From Bacteroidales bacterium (GTDB taxonomy: Bacteria; Bacteroidota; Bacteroidia; Bacteroidales; UBA932), in contig JAGAKR010000023.1 of NCBI GenBank assembly GCA_017625535.1, positions 147,157 to 211,156 of the forward strand: a stretch of 64,000 nt of DNA, written 5' to 3'. Below, piece by piece: positions 62,447 to 64,000 of the stretch. Made by a program: the position numbers and the translations under genes. The notes under the pieces are model-generated. The model ran no database searches, had not been told where the DNA came from, and saw nothing but the letters and a program-made list of their open reading frames with translations. Each line of letters begins with the position of its first letter. Position 1 is the stretch's first letter.

Positions 62447-63556
62447 ATGGAAATATCTAAGGTTTATTACAGCAATCTGCGCTGCAAGCCGGGGCTGAAT
62501 CTTTTGAAGAAACTGCGCAACCTTGTAAAGGCTGCCGGAATTGAGAAAATTAATTTTGAAGGGCAGTACACTGCTGTAAAACTCCACTTTGGAGAGCCTG
62601 GAAATATGGCATACATAAGGCCTAATTATGTGTCAACTGTGGTTGACCTTCTCAATTCCCTTGGGGCAAAGACATTCCTTACAGATTCAAATACCCTTTA
62701 TAAAGGGCGCAGGGACAATGCGGTAGACCACCTGCGCAGTGCTATGATAAACGGTTTCAACCCTATTGCGGTGAATGCAAATGTAATCATTGCAGATGGC
62801 CTTAAGGGCACCAACTATGCGGCAATTCCAATTGAGGGGGCAAAATACTGTCCTGCACCAAAAATTGGTCAGGCTGTAGCAGATGCAGATATAATTGTAT
62901 CCATAAGCCACTTCAAAGGGCACGAGCAGGCCGGTTTTGGCGGTGCTTTGAAGAACCTGGGAATGGGATGTGCCAGCATTGCAGGAAAACTTGAACTCCA
63001 CTCATCATCTCAGCCAAAAGTTAATGTAGACAATTGCATTGGCTGCAAGATTTGTGAGAAGAACTGCAACCACGGGGCAATAACTGTTGGACCGGACCGC
63101 AAGGCTGTAATAGACTATTCAAAATGTGTGGGCTGCGGCCAGTGTGTGGCACTTTGCCAGTATGAAGGTGCAGTACTTGCAGAATGGGACACATCAGAGG
63201 TTCTTAACTGCAAAATTGCAGAATACACCAAAGCTGTGCTCAAGGGCAAACCTAACTTCCACATCTCACTTGTAATGAACGTATCCCCTGAGTGCGACTG
63301 CTGGGGCCACAACGACTTGGCAGTAGTGCCGGATTTGGGTATGATGGCTTCATTTGATCCGGTTGCATTGGATCAGGCTTGTGCAGATTTGGTAAACAAA
63401 GCACCGGTAATTAACGGCTGGATGCATGATCACTCACACTGCCACAAAGAAGAAGTCTTCAAATTCCTCCACCCGGATACCGACTGGCAATCAGGCCTTG
63501 AATACGCCCAGCAGATTGGCCTTGGCAGCAGGGAGTATGAATTGATTGAGGTGTGA
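62447..63556 (+). CDS. DUF362-domain ferredoxin-type protein
   Basis: A 369-residue protein. Residues 40-185 form the DUF362 domain (VKLHFGEPGN, SISHFKGHEQAGFGGALKNLGMG). Two 4Fe-4S clusters follow, CIGCKICEKNC and CVGCGQCVALC, with single additional cysteines around NCNHG and CQYEG. A C-terminal part has MNVSPECDCWGHND. The protein is cytoplasmic and probably carries electrons or handles an iron-sulfur linked step; the substrate is unknown. It is the last gene of the DUF5686-DUF1460 operon and is followed by a terminator. Confidence 0.85.
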   Translation: MEISKVYYSNLRCKPGLNLLKKLRNLVKAAGIEKINFEGQYTAVKLHFGEPGNMAYIRPNYVSTVVDLLNSLGAKTFLTDSNTLYKGRRDNAVDHLRSAMINGFNPIAVNANVIIADGLKGTNYAAIPIEGAKYCPAPKIGQAVADADIIVSISHFKGHEQAGFGGALKNLGMGCASIAGKLELHSSSQPKVNVDNCIGCKICEKNCNHGAITVGPDRKAVIDYSKCVGCGQCVALCQYEGAVLAEWDTSEVLNCKIAEYTKAVLKGKPNFHISLVMNVSPECDCWGHNDLAVVPDLGMMASFDPVALDQACADLVNKAPVINGWMHDHSHCHKEEVFKFLHPDTDWQSGLEYAQQIGLGSREYELIEV

Positions 63557-63577
63557 TCACATCCCTCTCAAAAGAAA

Positions 63578-63624
63578 ACTCCGTCCGGGAATTGATATGT
63601 TTTCCCGAACGGAGTATCTTTTTT
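63578..63624 (+). terminator. Intrinsic terminator of the DUF5686-DUF1460-DUF362 operon
   Basis: ACTCCGTCCGGGAA and TTCCCGAACGGAGT form a long stem with the loop TTGATATGTT, followed by TATCTTTTTT. Confidence 0.9.
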
Positions 63625-63633
63625 GCGTCAGTT

Positions 63634-63663
63634 GGTTCGGGAAAATGGGTGTTTTCCCGAACC
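63634..63663. repeat. Second hairpin with the same TTCCCGAAC arm
   Basis: GGTTCGGGAAAA, loop TGGGTG, TTTTCCCGAACC. It lies 10 bp beyond the terminator. The two tandem hairpins share TTCCCGAAC, so one may have arisen from the other. Confidence 0.8.
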
Positions 63664-64000
63664 AAACCATTTATAATGCCTCAATCTGCTCAAGCGATAG
63701 ACCGGTGCATCTGGTCCTTCTCCGAAAGTGAACCACATCTGCTGTATCAAGACTCTTAGAACACTTCCTTGGCTTTAAGCAAATTAAATTACTGCGTAAA
63801 ACGTAAATTTACGCTCCTTTCCTCAAGTTTTTCTTTTTTTGGACAGGTGTTTCAAAAAATATTTGCAATATTGTGGCAGAAGAATACTAACCGGGAAGGA
63901 TTGTGGCGAGAGACTTGTTTTGAGGATGCTCCTGCAAGAGTTCCCTCAAAACAATTTATTATGGAATATTCAGTTAACTTTTACTGCAATTTGCTGCAGG
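63664..64000. other. Region without a supported gene at the right edge
   Basis: No complete gene is visible. On the minus strand about 44 codons (63671-63804) end in a TAA and read plausibly (LDTADVVHFRRRTRC, then TGLSLEQIEAL), with codon use like the genome, but there is no start codon; this may be a remnant. A perfect 11-bp inverted repeat TTGTTTTGAGG/CCTCAAAACAA (63915-63925 and 63944-63954) could be a terminator or leader structure of a gene beyond the edge. Confidence 0.4.

Noticed and set aside
63546-63759. Small plus-strand open frames after the DUF362 gene
   Set aside because: They cross the terminator hairpins and have no conserved features.

Overview
The window looks like the chromosome of an uncultured or unnamed Bacteroidales bacterium. 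The evidence is a set of families typical of that order (DUF5686, DUF1460, PepSY-like lipoproteins, the PG_1098/THUMP-like methyltransferase, secreted C1B peptidases, dipeptidyl peptidase IV, NagZ-type GH3 enzymes), start codons without Shine-Dalgarno sequences, and upstream boxes of the Bacteroidetes type (TAnnTTTG). Genes are dense and sit in short operons on both strands. There are four tRNA genes and no rRNA. No prophage, CRISPR array or conventional insertion sequence was seen.

Layout. 0-6.3 kb: an EF-hand-like protein cut by the window edge, tRNA-Leu, a PepSY-like lipoprotein, a sugar N-acyltransferase, a transaldolase-like enzyme, an RluA-type pseudouridine synthase and a cation/proton antiporter. 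6.4-11.6 kb: PAP2 phosphatase, a long RluA-type synthase, tilS and an EamA permease. 11.7-15.5 kb: a minus-strand operon (GH18 lipoprotein, TlpA-like thioredoxin, nitroreductase lipoprotein, membrane metallophosphoesterase) with 23-bp repeat arrays at both ends. 15.6-22 kb: tRNA-Lys, a Mom/Hef-like acyltransferase-fold protein, clpC and gyrA. 22-29.3 kb: a TPR protein, then an orphan HAMP receptor, trkH, a RecD2-like helicase and DPP IV. 29.9-43.5 kb: acyl-CoA synthetase, methyltransferase, MATE pump, phosphohexomutase, tandem GH3 paralogues (the first split by a frameshift), pssA and two secreted cysteine peptidases. 43.6-48.3 kb: a RAYT-type HUH transposase between two large hairpin-repeat arrays, followed by a ClpB that lacks its N-terminal domain. 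48.4-58.2 kb: a DUF6913-like protein, TPR protein, DUF368 polyprenyl-phosphate transporter, single PAS domain protein, and a phosphate module (porin, pstS-C-A-B, divergent phoB/phoR-like pair). 58.3-63.6 kb: esterase-like lipoprotein, tRNA-Lys and tRNA-Arg, DUF5686, DUF1460 and a DUF362 ferredoxin.

The most unusual content is between the genes. A hairpin repeat beginning GGTGC and ending GCACC occurs at seven intergenic loci, and at six of them copies follow each other at 51-bp steps. The largest two arrays flank the HUH transposase, so the repeats are probably the REP-like substrate of that enzyme. A second, unrelated family with a 23-bp period occurs at three loci. A third structure is a solitary 222-bp imperfect inverted repeat, either a MITE or a structured RNA. 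The heptamer TCCCGAC/GTCGGGA is about five times more frequent than chance inside and outside genes.

All calls come from reading the sequence. Family names rest on remembered motifs and were not checked by database searches.
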